Source: an uncultured Eggerthellaceae bacterium (lineage in GTDB: Bacteria > Actinomycetota > Coriobacteriia > Coriobacteriales > Eggerthellaceae). From it: DNA of 44,053 nucleotides. The stretch spans positions 1 to 44,053 of the forward strand of contig CAKTYF010000005.1 of NCBI GenBank assembly GCA_934631995.1. The letters run 5' to 3'. Both the position numbers and the translations under genes were made by a program. Every line of letters starts with the position of its first letter. The first letter of the stretch is position 1. Shown here piece after piece: positions 25,503-33,170 of the stretch. The notes under the pieces were generated by a model, which was not told the origin of the DNA, searched no databases, and saw only the letters and a list, made by a program, of their open reading frames with translations.

Positions 25503-26945
25503 TCAATGCGTATCTTTCGTTTCCTCTATAAGATCAATAAGCTCCTGTTGCGAATGAACGCCGAGTTTTCGATAGATATTGTAGATATGGCTTTTGGCGG
25601 TGTGGCTTGAAACCATAAGCTCCTTTTGAATGTATTCCGCATTGCGGCCTTTGGCAAGGTACACCAGCACATCTTGCTGACGAGGCGACAATCCATACGA
25701 CTCGCCCACCTCTTCGCAACGTTTTTGCCAAGAGCCGCGCGCTTCTACGCTTTCAACCTCAACGGGGTCAATTGGCTTCGAGCCTATCCTGCTCTTATCG
25801 TATGGTATTGCCGTGGTAACAATAACAAGCACCACAACCATGCCAAGAGCGATTCTTGTCATCATATCGGTATCAACAATGCGATAGTTGAGCAGGAAGA
25901 ATCCCAGTAACCAACCGCCAAACATGCCAATTTGAATGGGCATTCTGTTGTGGGCAATGAATAAGAACGATGCCAAGCGGTGCTCATGAGCAATTTTAGT
26001 GAGGATTGCCATATTCGCCGTATCGTAGCAGGTCAGTGCCGCCATCAGGGTAGACCAGCACAAAATTGCAACTATACCGTCGCTGAAAGGAATCAGAAGC
26101 AGCGCAACAACCATAATAGGCAGAATAACTCGCTGAGTTGTATCGTAGCTCACCGAGCCCTTTGTTGCGATATTTACCAAAAGCAGTATCAGACAACCAA
26201 CCGCAACCGAGGCTCCAATGACGGCAGGACTGATAAACGTTGTTCGGTCGGAGAAAATCATATATTGAGAAACGCCGAAGACGACGCCGTACGTGCCGAC
26301 CGTTATTGTTGAAATAAGCGGCAGCGAATAACGTTCCTCAGATTCCTTTTTGCTCACATGTTCGGGAAAATACACACGAGAGAAGAGAAACAGAAGAATA
26401 AGAAGAGAGAAAAGAGGAAACAAAATGAGAAGCGTTAGCGTGGCAACAGACGAAAGGCTAAACGAGCCCAAACACGCCAACCCCCCCAGAAAAACTCCTG
26501 CGATAATGTAATTTACCGTAACTTTTTCTTTACCATAAGAGAAGATATCGAGCCAGGTCATAAGCCCACAAGAGGTGCCAACACCGAAACCGAACCACAG
26601 AATGGCCGTTAGCAGCGTTGGCGGCACAAAGCCGAAAAAAGACAGCAATGTTGATACGTTATAAATGCTTAAAAGCAAAAAGCCTAAAGCGGCAAGGCGA
26701 ATCCTACCGGATGCCTTTTTGAAATAGTCGGAGCACACGGATATAACGAAAAGTCCAAGAGCAATGCCCAACAGGCAGCTCACCCTAGACAGTTCAAAAC
26801 TAGAATCCGTCGAAGAAATAAGCGGGTCAGAAAAATAGATGCCAATAAAAACAGCACCCCAATGGAACATGAACCCAACGCAGGCAACTGGAAGCAAGGC
26901 ATCAATGCTAATGGAATTCTCTTGATCAACAAGTCCAACCTTCAC
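25503..26945 (-). CDS. LuxR-family regulator with 12-helix membrane domain
   Basis: 480 residues if translation starts at GTG 26945, where a GGGGGAAGG site is suitably placed; TTG 26966 would add seven residues but has no ribosome site. The first ~400 residues are about 12 hydrophobic helices resembling an MFS fold. The C-terminal ~65 residues are a LuxR helix-turn-helix (YGLSPRQQDVLVYLAKGRNA, then VSSHTAKSHIYNIYRKLGVH), with no receiver domain. Membrane-bound LuxR proteins of this form are strongly expanded in Eggerthellaceae and commonly sit beside molybdoenzyme clusters, where they switch on the cluster when substrate is present. The same is inferred here for the genes downstream (zinc ribbon, molybdoenzyme, ferredoxin, MFS). 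Confidence 0.92.
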   Translation of the reverse strand: MKVGLVDQENSISIDALLPVACVGFMFHWGAVFIGIYFSDPLISSTDSSFELSRVSCLLGIALGLFVISVCSDYFKKASGRIRLAALGFLLLSIYNVSTLLSFFGFVPPTLLTAILWFGFGVGTSCGLMTWLDIFSYGKEKVTVNYIIAGVFLGGLACLGSFSLSSVATLTLLILFPLFSLLILLFLFSRVYFPEHVSKKESEERYSLPLISTITVGTYGVVFGVSQYMIFSDRTTFISPAVIGASVAVGCLILLLVNIATKGSVSYDTTQRVILPIMVVALLLIPFSDGIVAILCWSTLMAALTCYDTANMAILTKIAHEHRLASFLFIAHNRMPIQIGMFGGWLLGFFLLNYRIVDTDMMTRIALGMVVVLVIVTTAIPYDKSRIGSKPIDPVEVESVEARGSWQKRCEEVGESYGLSPRQQDVLVYLAKGRNAEYIQKELMVSSHTAKSHIYNIYRKLGVHSQQELIDLIEETKDTH

Positions 26946-27125
26946 GACCGAACCGCCTTCCCCCAAATGCGATTAAGCACTCTTGAAACCGTCTTTACAG
27001 CGTGCGCATCAAACAAGCGCGCATACCGCGCCAACGGTCCCCTGCATGGTCGATATGATGTCCTATAAGTGTATCAAATAATCACCCACGCCGCACGGAA
27101 CGCACGCAGGCTGCCGAAAAATTGG

Positions 27126-27178
27126 CAGGAAAGAAAAGACGATGGCTGCGAAGCTTTTAGATGAAACCCTCCCCGCCC
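27126..27178 (+). repeat. Dispersed repeat, copy 2
   Basis: GGCTGCGAAGCTTTTAGATGAAACC is shared with copies at 20755-20813 and, inverted, at 27495-27552. The hairpin arms are more degenerate than in copy 1. Confidence 0.6.
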
Positions 27179-27225
27179 GTTTTGCGTAGTGAGCATGGCG
27201 GACGGCGGAGCAAAACGCAGAATCG

Positions 27226-27480
27226 GGGCGGTTTCGTTCATATTGTTGGAAAATGACCCCGAAATTCGAAGTTGATGCAGGTTGGAAGTAGGTCGAGAGC
27301 GCAAATTCGGTCGTTTTCTGCAAACGCTGCTTTTTAAGAGAAATCGCCTTAGTAAATCACCAGGTCAAAGTTATTCTCGGTTCAAGATTATTTCAATCAC
27401 GATTCGAACCCAGGCTTCAACCTACTTCCAACCTGCATCAACTTCGAATTTCACCCCGTTTTTTCAACAACATGCCCCGA
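27226..27480 (+). repeat. MITE-like inverted-repeat element, copy B
   Basis: A 33-bp stretch at 27261-27293 (beginning GAAATTCGAAGTTGATGCAG) recurs as an exact reverse complement at 27420-27452, around a 126-bp interior. Outside both arms are TTGTTGGAAAA (27244-27254) and TTTTTTCAACAACATG (27460-27475). The interior shares blocks with copy A (14844-14970, minus), but the arm sequences of the two copies are unrelated. Confidence 0.65.
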
Positions 27481-27494
27481 ATTCGTTGAGAGCC

Positions 27495-27552
27495 AGGCGA
27501 GGTAAGGTTTCATCTAGAAGCTTCGCGGCTTCGCTTCACCATCCCCGCCCGG
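27495..27552 (-). repeat. Dispersed repeat, copy 3 (inverted)
   Basis: On the minus strand it reads GGGCGGGGATGGTGAAGCGA and continues into the core CCGCGAAGCTTCTAGATGAA, matching copies 1 and 2. It faces copy 2 and flanks the MITE-like element. Confidence 0.6.
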
Positions 27553-27718
27553 CTTGCATAGGGAGATGCTGCGTCCGCGGGTTGAACAATGGCGTTGAGC
27601 TGAACTGTCAAGCTCTAGATAAGCGCAATGCCCCGCAGCGAAGGGGAAACATTGCCTAAGCAAAACCGTGAGGTGTGCGCATGCCCAGCCCATCCAGCAC
27701 AACACCCCTTAAAGCACA

Positions 27719-27744
27719 AAGAAGGGGGCCGAAGCCCCCTTCTT
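27719..27744 (-). terminator. Intrinsic terminator-like hairpin downstream of hpf
   Basis: AAGAAGGGGGC pairs with GCCCCCTTCTT (11 bp) around a UUCG tetraloop on the minus strand, 43 bp after the hpf stop. The following T content is modest (TTGTGCTTT). Confidence 0.75.
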
Positions 27745-27787
27745 GGAATCATTGTAGCAGCATGAAGCGCGCATGGCGAACCGCGCC

Positions 27788-28372
27788 CTACTCCTTCTGC
27801 ATAAGCAGGCCGTAGCCACCGCCATTACGACGATACAGCACGCAGGCAGCGCCCGAATCGCGATCGGTGTAAGCATAGAAGTCGTGACCCAGCAGGTCGA
27901 TTTCGATAAGCGCCTCTTCCTGCGTCAGCGGCGGGAACTCGATAATCTTTGTACGAACGATTTCCTCATCGGCGGAGAGCTCGCTCATCAAGCCGTCAAT
28001 ATCAAGCTCAGGAGCCTGCGTAGCGTTCTTGCGGGCGGCTTCAGCAGCCTTCGGCTCGGCAACCAAACGACGATCAACAACGCGCGTCTTAAACTTGCGC
28101 AGCTGGCGCACAACCTTCGCCGCGGCAACGTCAATGGCGGCGTACATATCCTCTTCGGATTCCTCAACGCGAATAACATGCTGCTTGGCGCGCAACGTCA
28201 CTTCACACACGGCGCGACGCGGGTTCGAGGGGTTTTTCTCGGTATACAGAACAACCTCGGCATCGAGAGGCTTAATGTCCATAACCTTCATGGATGCGCC
28301 GATTTTTTCTTCGGCATATTCGCGCAAAGCGTCCGTTACCGTCATTTTCCTGCCCGTAACTTTAATGCTCAT
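27788..28372 (-). CDS. hpf: Ribosome hibernation-promoting factor, long form
   Basis: 194 residues. The N-terminal S30AE/YfiA domain (residues 1-105: MSIKVTGRKMTVTDALREYA, VCEVTLRAKQHVIRVEESEE, DMYAAIDVAAAKVVRQLRKF) binds the 30S subunit. A ~35-residue linker leads to the C-terminal dimerisation domain (about 135-194: IIEFPPLTQEEALIEIDLLG, then HDFYAYTDRDSGAACVLYRR) found only in long HPF, which makes 100S ribosome dimers in stationary phase. Ribosome site GAAAGGAG is nine bases upstream of ATG 28372. The 5' leader holds an attenuator-like hairpin and a possible leader peptide, described separately. Confidence 0.95.
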   Translation of the reverse strand: MSIKVTGRKMTVTDALREYAEEKIGASMKVMDIKPLDAEVVLYTEKNPSNPRRAVCEVTLRAKQHVIRVEESEEDMYAAIDVAAAKVVRQLRKFKTRVVDRRLVAEPKAAEAARKNATQAPELDIDGLMSELSADEEIVRTKIIEFPPLTQEEALIEIDLLGHDFYAYTDRDSGAACVLYRRNGGGYGLLMQKE

Positions 28373-28405
28373 AATGCGCTCCTTTCACTCATGCTTTCTG
28401 TTTCC

Positions 28406-28442
28406 AGAAAAAGAAAAAGCCCGATGCAGCAGTTCTCATCGG
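28406..28442 (-). terminator. Attenuator-like hairpin in the hpf leader
   Basis: On the minus strand CCGATG (28442-28437) pairs with CATCGG (28426-28421) over a 10-base loop and is followed by GGCTTTTTCTTTTT. This is an intrinsic terminator placed 34-70 bp upstream of the hpf start, on the hpf coding strand. Confidence 0.6.
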
Positions 28443-28489
28443 CCGTCACGAATAATCGTGCACTCTCGCGTCGGGGAAACTCCTTTCAT
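28436..28489 (-). CDS. Possible 17-residue leader peptide upstream of hpf
   Basis: ATG AAA GGA GTT ... TGA encodes MKGVSPTRECTIIRDGR. Its stop codon lies inside the 5' arm of the leader hairpin, so a terminating ribosome would block that stem. No ribosome site precedes it, but TAAACT/TATATA hexamers just upstream would give a very short leader. Highly tentative. Confidence 0.25.
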   Translation of the reverse strand: MKGVSPTRECTIIRDGR

Positions 28490-28616
28490 CAAGCGTATGT
28501 ATATAGTTTAGCCTTCTTTTCCATAAGCACAACCGAAAAGAAGATAACAGCTTGAAATCAAAGAGGAACTTGGGTGAAGTTTGGGTCACACAGACTTGCG
28601 AAGCTGAATTTAGGCA

Positions 28617-28637
28617 TAAAAAAACCGCTTGCGCGGT
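28617..28637 (-). terminator. Terminator of tRNA-Arg
   Basis: On the minus strand ACCGC-GCAA-GCGGT forms a GNRA-looped stem followed by seven Ts, 14 bp after the tRNA 3' end. Confidence 0.85.
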
Positions 28638-28650
28638 GAGTTGTAAAAAA

Positions 28651-28727
28651 TGGTGCGCCGTGAGGGATTCGAACCCCCGACGTACTGATTCGTAGTCAGT
28701 CCCTCTATCCAGCTGAGGTAACGGCGC
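28651..28727 (-). tRNA. tRNA-Arg(ACG)
   Basis: Complete cloverleaf on the minus strand: acceptor GCGCCGT / ACGGCGC with an encoded CCA (28651-28653), D-arm CTCAGCTGGATAGAG, anticodon arm ACTGA-CTACGAA-TCAGT (anticodon ACG, read as ICG after editing) and T-arm with GGGGGTTCGAATCCC. It is a single transcription unit with its own promoter and terminator. Confidence 0.97.
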
Positions 28728-28746
28728 ATTTCAAACAGCAACGGAT

Positions 28747-28774
28747 ATTATACACTGATGAGTTTTTGCGTCAA
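28747..28774 (-). promoter_or_regulatory. Promoter of tRNA-Arg
   Basis: TTGACG (28769-28774 as its complement) and a perfect TATAAT (28747-28752 as its complement) are separated by 16 bp, 20 bp upstream of the tRNA. Confidence 0.85.
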
Positions 28775-29230
28775 GCATCAATTTCCAACTTTTTTGAATT
28801 CCTTGAAGCAGCGGGCCAGAAGCTAATTCGCAAGCTCTTCCGAGCACAGAGACACGGATCAAACCAAGCGGGTAACGCAATTCCGCGTCGCGGCTCTGCA
28901 GCAAGATCCGCAGCAAAATCCACGCCGCCGTCAGCACGCGAAAAGTGCCATCTTTCCTTGTGGACCCGACTCCATGACCAACGTGCCGCCATCAACGTAC
29001 GGAGAGGCCCAGCGTGGCCTCACGCGTCTTCAATCACAGTTGCATTTCTTCGTGCCTGGGGCGCATTCATTCGCCTGTTCTGCGTGCCTTTGCGCTTCTT
29101 GCAGCTCTTGCACGTGACATGAGCCATCTTGCGTGCCTCTTCGCCCACAAGAAGCACCTAACGCGCATCCTTATGAATGAGCGCCCCAGATACGATTGTA
29201 TCCTGCGATAAATTGCTGTCGCGAGAAACG
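28775..29230. other. Mostly non-coding stretch
   Basis: About 450 bp between the tRNA promoter and the DUF5679 gene. The only candidate is a 35-codon frame at 29020-29127. I see no RNA gene, repeat or other signal in the rest. Confidence 0.45.
29020..29127 (-). CDS. Possible 35-residue CxxC micro-protein
   Basis: ATG 29127 to TGA encodes a very basic peptide starting MAHVTCKSCKKRKGTQNRR with one CxxC pair. A GAAGAGG site lies about eight bases upstream. It is on the same strand as, and downstream of, the DUF5679 gene, whose product also has a CxxCKxKK motif, so a diverged paralogue or chance ORF are both possible. Confidence 0.3.
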   Translation of the reverse strand: MAHVTCKSCKKRKGTQNRRMNAPQARRNATVIEDA

Positions 29231-29386
29231 TTACTTCTTAGACGAGCCAATCACGCAAACAGTTGTGCCGCAATCGGGGCACTTCCCCTTCGTAATGGGC
29301 TTTCCGTTTTTCGTAACGCTCTCAACAGGGTCAATCATGACTTTCTTCGCCTTGCACTTAACGCAATATCCTTCTTTTGCTGCCAT
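29231..29386 (-). CDS. DUF5679-like small zinc-ribbon protein
   Basis: 51 residues from ATG 29386 (AGAAAGG upstream; a longer frame to 29428 has no support). GYCVKCKAKKVMIDP and GKCPDCGTTVCVIG give two CxxC pairs, expected to bind one zinc. I recognise this as the DUF5679 family, common in Actinobacteria and Chloroflexi, with unknown function. It follows the M28-like gene by about 110 bp on the same strand. Confidence 0.85.
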   Translation of the reverse strand: MAAKEGYCVKCKAKKVMIDPVESVTKNGKPITKGKCPDCGTTVCVIGSSKK

Positions 29387-29496
29387 CGTCGTCAACCTTT
29401 CTGGTCGGGCGCTCGTGAGCGCAAACAATATTGGAACGGAGACGATTCTCCGTAATCCACTGGTTCAAAAGAGCGAAATTCGTCATAAACCTCGTT

Positions 29497-32400
29497 TTAT
29501 ATTCCCTTAACGACCTCCACAACGAAATTCGCGTTTTCCGCAAGAATCTCGGGGTCAATATTGTCAGCAACGTCGTTTGCTTGCGCATAAAGCGCTGGTT
29601 TTGCGCCGTCCATGCCCACTAGATGCATTGCCTGCAGGCCATTGCGAAGTGCCGTGGAAGCAGCGCTTTCCTGCCAAAGAATGGACGTCGTATCCACCGG
29701 CACACCCGAAACCTGCGAAGCATGCTTTGCGTAGCGTTTCATGCGCGAAGATGCCGCGGAGGGCTTCAAAATGCCCTCTCGTGCTACGGTGCACAGCGAG
29801 CCCGCGCCCAAAGAGTCAAGCTCAATCACAATGGCACCACGCAGGTCAGGACGGTGCGCTTCGATAAACTCTTCCATGCCGGCATGGCAATCAGTTTCAG
29901 CACCCAACGCCACGAACCACACTTCAGTATCAATGCCACCCGCGCGGAAATCTTCGATTCGCTGCTGAACCGCATTCAGCTCGCCTTCGGTAATAGCGGC
30001 AAGGGAGTCTGTTGCGCCACGATCGTCTTCCGAACCGTAGCGATCGGCAATCAACTGGCACACACGTGCGTATTCTTCGTTTTCAGCGGCACGAGAATCC
30101 TGATGCGGTGCATAATCGCCGTGATCGTCCGCGAATTCATCGTTCTCACGGTAATCGTCCTCGTAGCCGTACTGATCGCGCGCATCAGAACGCTCGTCAT
30201 CACGCGAGCGCGCAGAACGGCTGCTGCGATTGCCCGCAGCTCCACGACCCGACTTCGAAGAGCCCTTGTCGTTCTTGCCGCCCGGCAGCGAACCACGCAC
30301 GCGCGAGGCGGCATCGGCAGCGTTGCCAGCCAAGTCGGACAACTTGCTTGAGAACGCGCCACCGCGCCACGTGCGGTCATTGTCATCGTCGCCGTTGAAG
30401 AACGATGAGAAGTCGTTGTCGTCGTAATCGAAATCATCATCGTCGTAATCAGTATCATCGTACGCAGCAACGCTGTCGAATGCTTTCGTCGAATGCGAAT
30501 CGTCGTATACATCGTAATCGTCATCGTATTCGTAACCATCATCCGAACGATATTCATCGGCATCGTCATCGTAGCTGTCTTCTTCGCTGTAGCTATCCCA
30601 GGCGCCATGAGCAGCAGCGTTATGGGTGCCGTAGTTCGAATCATCGTCGTCACCCCAGCTGTGAGCCGGCGCTTGCTCTTCTTTCTTCTTATGAAAGAGC
30701 TTGTCGAAAATGCCAAAACCGCGCTTTTTCGGCATGTCCACATATTCGGGACCCGCATACGCACCGGTCTCCGTATAGTTTTCTTCGAACGCAGAATCAT
30801 CAACGTCGTCAACAAAGAGCTCTTCTTCGTCGGCAACGTCCAAGGTCAATGCCTCGGTCACCGGCGCGAAGGAACCCGTAGCACCCGCAACCGGCTCAAA
30901 TGTTTGCGTTTCGGGAACACGCTCGAACATGCCGGAAAGCGAAGGCAGGCTTGTGCGCAAGTCCGCTTGAGACGGAGTTGCAGCATCGATTGACGGAATC
31001 ATGGTGAGCAGGCTCTTTGCGGCGGTCTCGCCCGACTCTTCCGCTTCCGCCAGCGGCGCGCGCTGCTTTTGAATATCCACCACGGGAAGGGACCCCGTCA
31101 CACTCAAGTCGGGCAACGTCAACGGCTGACGCGACTGCTCGGACGCAACGGGCTGAGCCACCACGGTATCACCCGCGCGGGCGCCCACGGCAGCAGCCAT
31201 GAAGTAGTCCATGGAAATGGGAGCAGGATCGGCCGGCTGTTGCTCTGCAGAGGGCGCATCAGATGCCTCCACGGAAGGAATGTCAATCAGCGGCGTAAGC
31301 GGTTCCGCAACGGGAACGGAATTTGCACCTGCGGTTGAAGCAGACTGCACGGTTTCAACTATTTCTGGAAGCGCCGTTGAAGTTGGTGCACCAATGGTTG
31401 CATCCACAAACTCCACTTGCTCCGCAGGAGCCTGGGCGGCCGCAGCGGGCGCGGCAGGCGGTACGGCAGCGGAGTCGGCGGCCAGCGTTGCAGGTGCGGC
31501 TACTCCCTGAGGAGAGGAATATGCTTCCGGCTGCGCAGGATGAGCGCCTTCTGCGTTTGCGGTAGGCGCAGCAGCAGGTGTGGGCTCTGCAACGGCAGCG
31601 AGCGCGGCAGGTGCGGAAATAGGCTTCTGACCTGCGCGAGCAGCGGCAAAATTCTGCTTGAACTGCTGATCAAGCGACGGCATTTCATCCATATCCAGGA
31701 AAGATGTTTCACGGGAAACATCATCCAAACGCTGCTCGGCGGCTTCAAGCGCCATGGCGAACGTGGAGCGTTTAATCTCGGTAGGAGCAGCGTTCGCCGG
31801 CTCTTTGCGGCGCGCGGCGGCAAGACCTGCGGAAAACCAGCTGGGAACTTCGTTGGCAGGAGCAGGTTCGGGCGCAGCAGCAACCGGTGCTGCGGCTTCC
31901 TGCTCGAAAACGCCGTCCATCGCATCCATGCCAGCAGCAGCATCTACGATCTCGCCGCGCGCAGCGTCAACAGCAAACCCGGCAGCCGCCCCAGCGGCAA
32001 CCGCAGCGGGAACAGCCATGGCAGCTGCGGCACCCGCAACGCCAGCTCCAGCAGCAACACCTGCGGCAGAAGCGCCTTGCGGCTGCGGCTGCACATCCAT
32101 CGGCGCTTGAGATGCATCAAAGCCCTGCGAAGCACCTGGTGCCACGGCAGGCTGCGGCTCCCAAGCTGCATCGGGTGTCGCGGCGGCGGCGCTGGCAGCA
32201 GTTCCGGCAGCACCGGCCGCGTCAACGGGAACAGCAAGAGGCGCGCCAAAGGCATCAACAGGCGTGCCTTCCTCGTAGATGAGTTGCGCTCCTTCGGGAA
32301 CAACACCCTGCTCATACGCTTCTTGCGCACCATGAATCACCGGCTGCTCATCAGCGGCGGCCTGCGTAATACGACGCGCCACTTCCAGCATAACGGCAAT

Positions 32401-33087
32401 ACCCGATGCGCTGCTGTTTGCACCGTCGTTCAAACCCGACGCCTTCTCCATGGCGAAAGAAATCGCGGGCAGCGCGGCAGCCAGGCAAATCATCACCAGC
32501 AAAATGGTGGTAATAACGAACGCAACGCCGGTGGAATGCAGGAAAAATATCGATCTAATCAGCAAGAATACGGGCAGAACAACCATGCCGATGCGCGCGG
32601 CTTTTGCAAGCACGGGCATGGCTGCTAAAAACGGAGGATTGAGCTCGGGGCGAACGGAGCCACTATCGGCGCGCGCCACCAGAACAACTTTGCGACGGCG
32701 GCCCTTGCCCTCTTGAGCCGAAGGGGGCACGTAGCGAGCAACAACATTTTGGCTGATGCCCTTATCAAGAAACTTTGAAAGAATCGGCTTGCCCAGCTCT
32801 TCCGACATGAAGAGCACGGCGCAAATAAAGGAAACAATCACGGCGGGCAGCGCAATGACCGGCACAAACAGCGAAACGAGCGCAAGAATCACCGCCAACG
32901 CGGAACAGAGCAAACGCGTTTTCTTATGCGACACCGACCCTTGGAATTCTTCGATTTCCGCAGGAAGTCCCAGCTCTTCGAACTCGCGCGCAATGTACAG
33001 GGCGGCTTGCTGCTCTTCCTCGGTGGCAACAGGACGCGGCCCAATTTCGGAAGCCAAATGCTCGACGGTTTTTATCATTTCAGCCAT
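29497..33087 (-). CDS. Large membrane protein: degenerate M28-like peptidase with long disordered insertion
   Basis: 1196 residues, ATG with AAAGG six bases upstream. Residues 1-55 and 100-145 match the start of M28 aminopeptidases (TEEEQQAALYIAREFEELGL, KVVLVARADSGS). Two helical hairpins interrupt the domain (about 59-94 and 165-212). SGLNDGANSSASGIAVMLEV (D221) matches the M28 GANDNASG motif. Residues ~250-1015 are low complexity: Ala/Pro/Val-rich, then extremely Asp/Tyr/Ser-rich with an RSSRSARSRDDERSD patch. The peptidase fold resumes at ~1020 (VWFVALGAETDCHAGMEEF, GAIVIELDSLGAG, YAQANDVADNID). The first metal ligand His is R139 and the last His is replaced in YAQAND, while D221 and the later Asp remain. 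So the fold is kept but zinc catalysis is doubtful. Four helices would put both peptidase halves on the same side of the membrane. Confidence 0.85.
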   Translation of the reverse strand: MAEMIKTVEHLASEIGPRPVATEEEQQAALYIAREFEELGLPAEIEEFQGSVSHKKTRLLCSALAVILALVSLFVPVIALPAVIVSFICAVLFMSEELGKPILSKFLDKGISQNVVARYVPPSAQEGKGRRRKVVLVARADSGSVRPELNPPFLAAMPVLAKAARIGMVVLPVFLLIRSIFFLHSTGVAFVITTILLVMICLAAALPAISFAMEKASGLNDGANSSASGIAVMLEVARRITQAAADEQPVIHGAQEAYEQGVVPEGAQLIYEEGTPVDAFGAPLAVPVDAAGAAGTAASAAAATPDAAWEPQPAVAPGASQGFDASQAPMDVQPQPQGASAAGVAAGAGVAGAAAAMAVPAAVAAGAAAGFAVDAARGEIVDAAAGMDAMDGVFEQEAAAPVAAAPEPAPANEVPSWFSAGLAAARRKEPANAAPTEIKRSTFAMALEAAEQRLDDVSRETSFLDMDEMPSLDQQFKQNFAAARAGQKPISAPAALAAVAEPTPAAAPTANAEGAHPAQPEAYSSPQGVAAPATLAADSAAVPPAAPAAAAQAPAEQVEFVDATIGAPTSTALPEIVETVQSASTAGANSVPVAEPLTPLIDIPSVEASDAPSAEQQPADPAPISMDYFMAAAVGARAGDTVVAQPVASEQSRQPLTLPDLSVTGSLPVVDIQKQRAPLAEAEESGETAAKSLLTMIPSIDAATPSQADLRTSLPSLSGMFERVPETQTFEPVAGATGSFAPVTEALTLDVADEEELFVDDVDDSAFEENYTETGAYAGPEYVDMPKKRGFGIFDKLFHKKKEEQAPAHSWGDDDDSNYGTHNAAAHGAWDSYSEEDSYDDDADEYRSDDGYEYDDDYDVYDDSHSTKAFDSVAAYDDTDYDDDDFDYDDNDFSSFFNGDDDNDRTWRGGAFSSKLSDLAGNAADAASRVRGSLPGGKNDKGSSKSGRGAAGNRSSRSARSRDDERSDARDQYGYEDDYRENDEFADDHGDYAPHQDSRAAENEEYARVCQLIADRYGSEDDRGATDSLAAITEGELNAVQQRIEDFRAGGIDTEVWFVALGAETDCHAGMEEFIEAHRPDLRGAIVIELDSLGAGSLCTVAREGILKPSAASSRMKRYAKHASQVSGVPVDTTSILWQESAASTALRNGLQAMHLVGMDGAKPALYAQANDVADNIDPEILAENANFVVEVVKGI
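31705..31720. other. parS-like site inside the M28-like gene
   Basis: TGTTTCACGGGAAACA, identical to the site at 15180-15195 and one base from perfect parS, in a GATGTTTC/GAAACATC palindrome (31703-31722). It is within a coding sequence (it encodes part of DVSRETSFL), so chance is less excluded than elsewhere. Confidence 0.5.
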
Positions 33088-33139
33088 AAGTGACCTTTCG
33101 CATGCGTAAAAGCCCAGTTGTTTGGGTATATTCTAATTA

Positions 33140-33145
33140 ATTATA
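33140..33145 (-). promoter_or_regulatory. -10 element upstream of the M28-like gene
   Basis: A perfect TATAAT on the minus strand in the 83-bp gap, preceded by TCAGTG exactly as in the tRNA-Arg promoter. A good -35 is not evident. Confidence 0.4.
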
Positions 33146-33170
33146 CACTGATAATTCCAACGGGACATGG

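Larger units (their letters stand above)
26946..27787. other. Gene-free region holding nested inverted repeats
   Basis: About 840 bp with no supportable coding sequence. It contains dispersed repeat copies 2 and 3 in inverse orientation (27126-27178, 27495-27552), the MITE-like element copy B between them, a stem with GCAATGCCCC / GGGG-AAA-CATTGC (27625-27654), and the hpf terminator (27719-27744). Confidence 0.65.

Noticed and set aside
27063..27659. Small ORFs in the 27.1-27.7 kb region
   Set aside because: They span the inverted repeats on both strands and show no protein features.
29577..32628. Plus-strand ORFs up to 403 codons, and Met/Thr-rich minus-strand frame 30051-30836
   Set aside because: Shadows of the low-complexity insertion in the M28-like gene; the skewed codon content removes stops in other frames.
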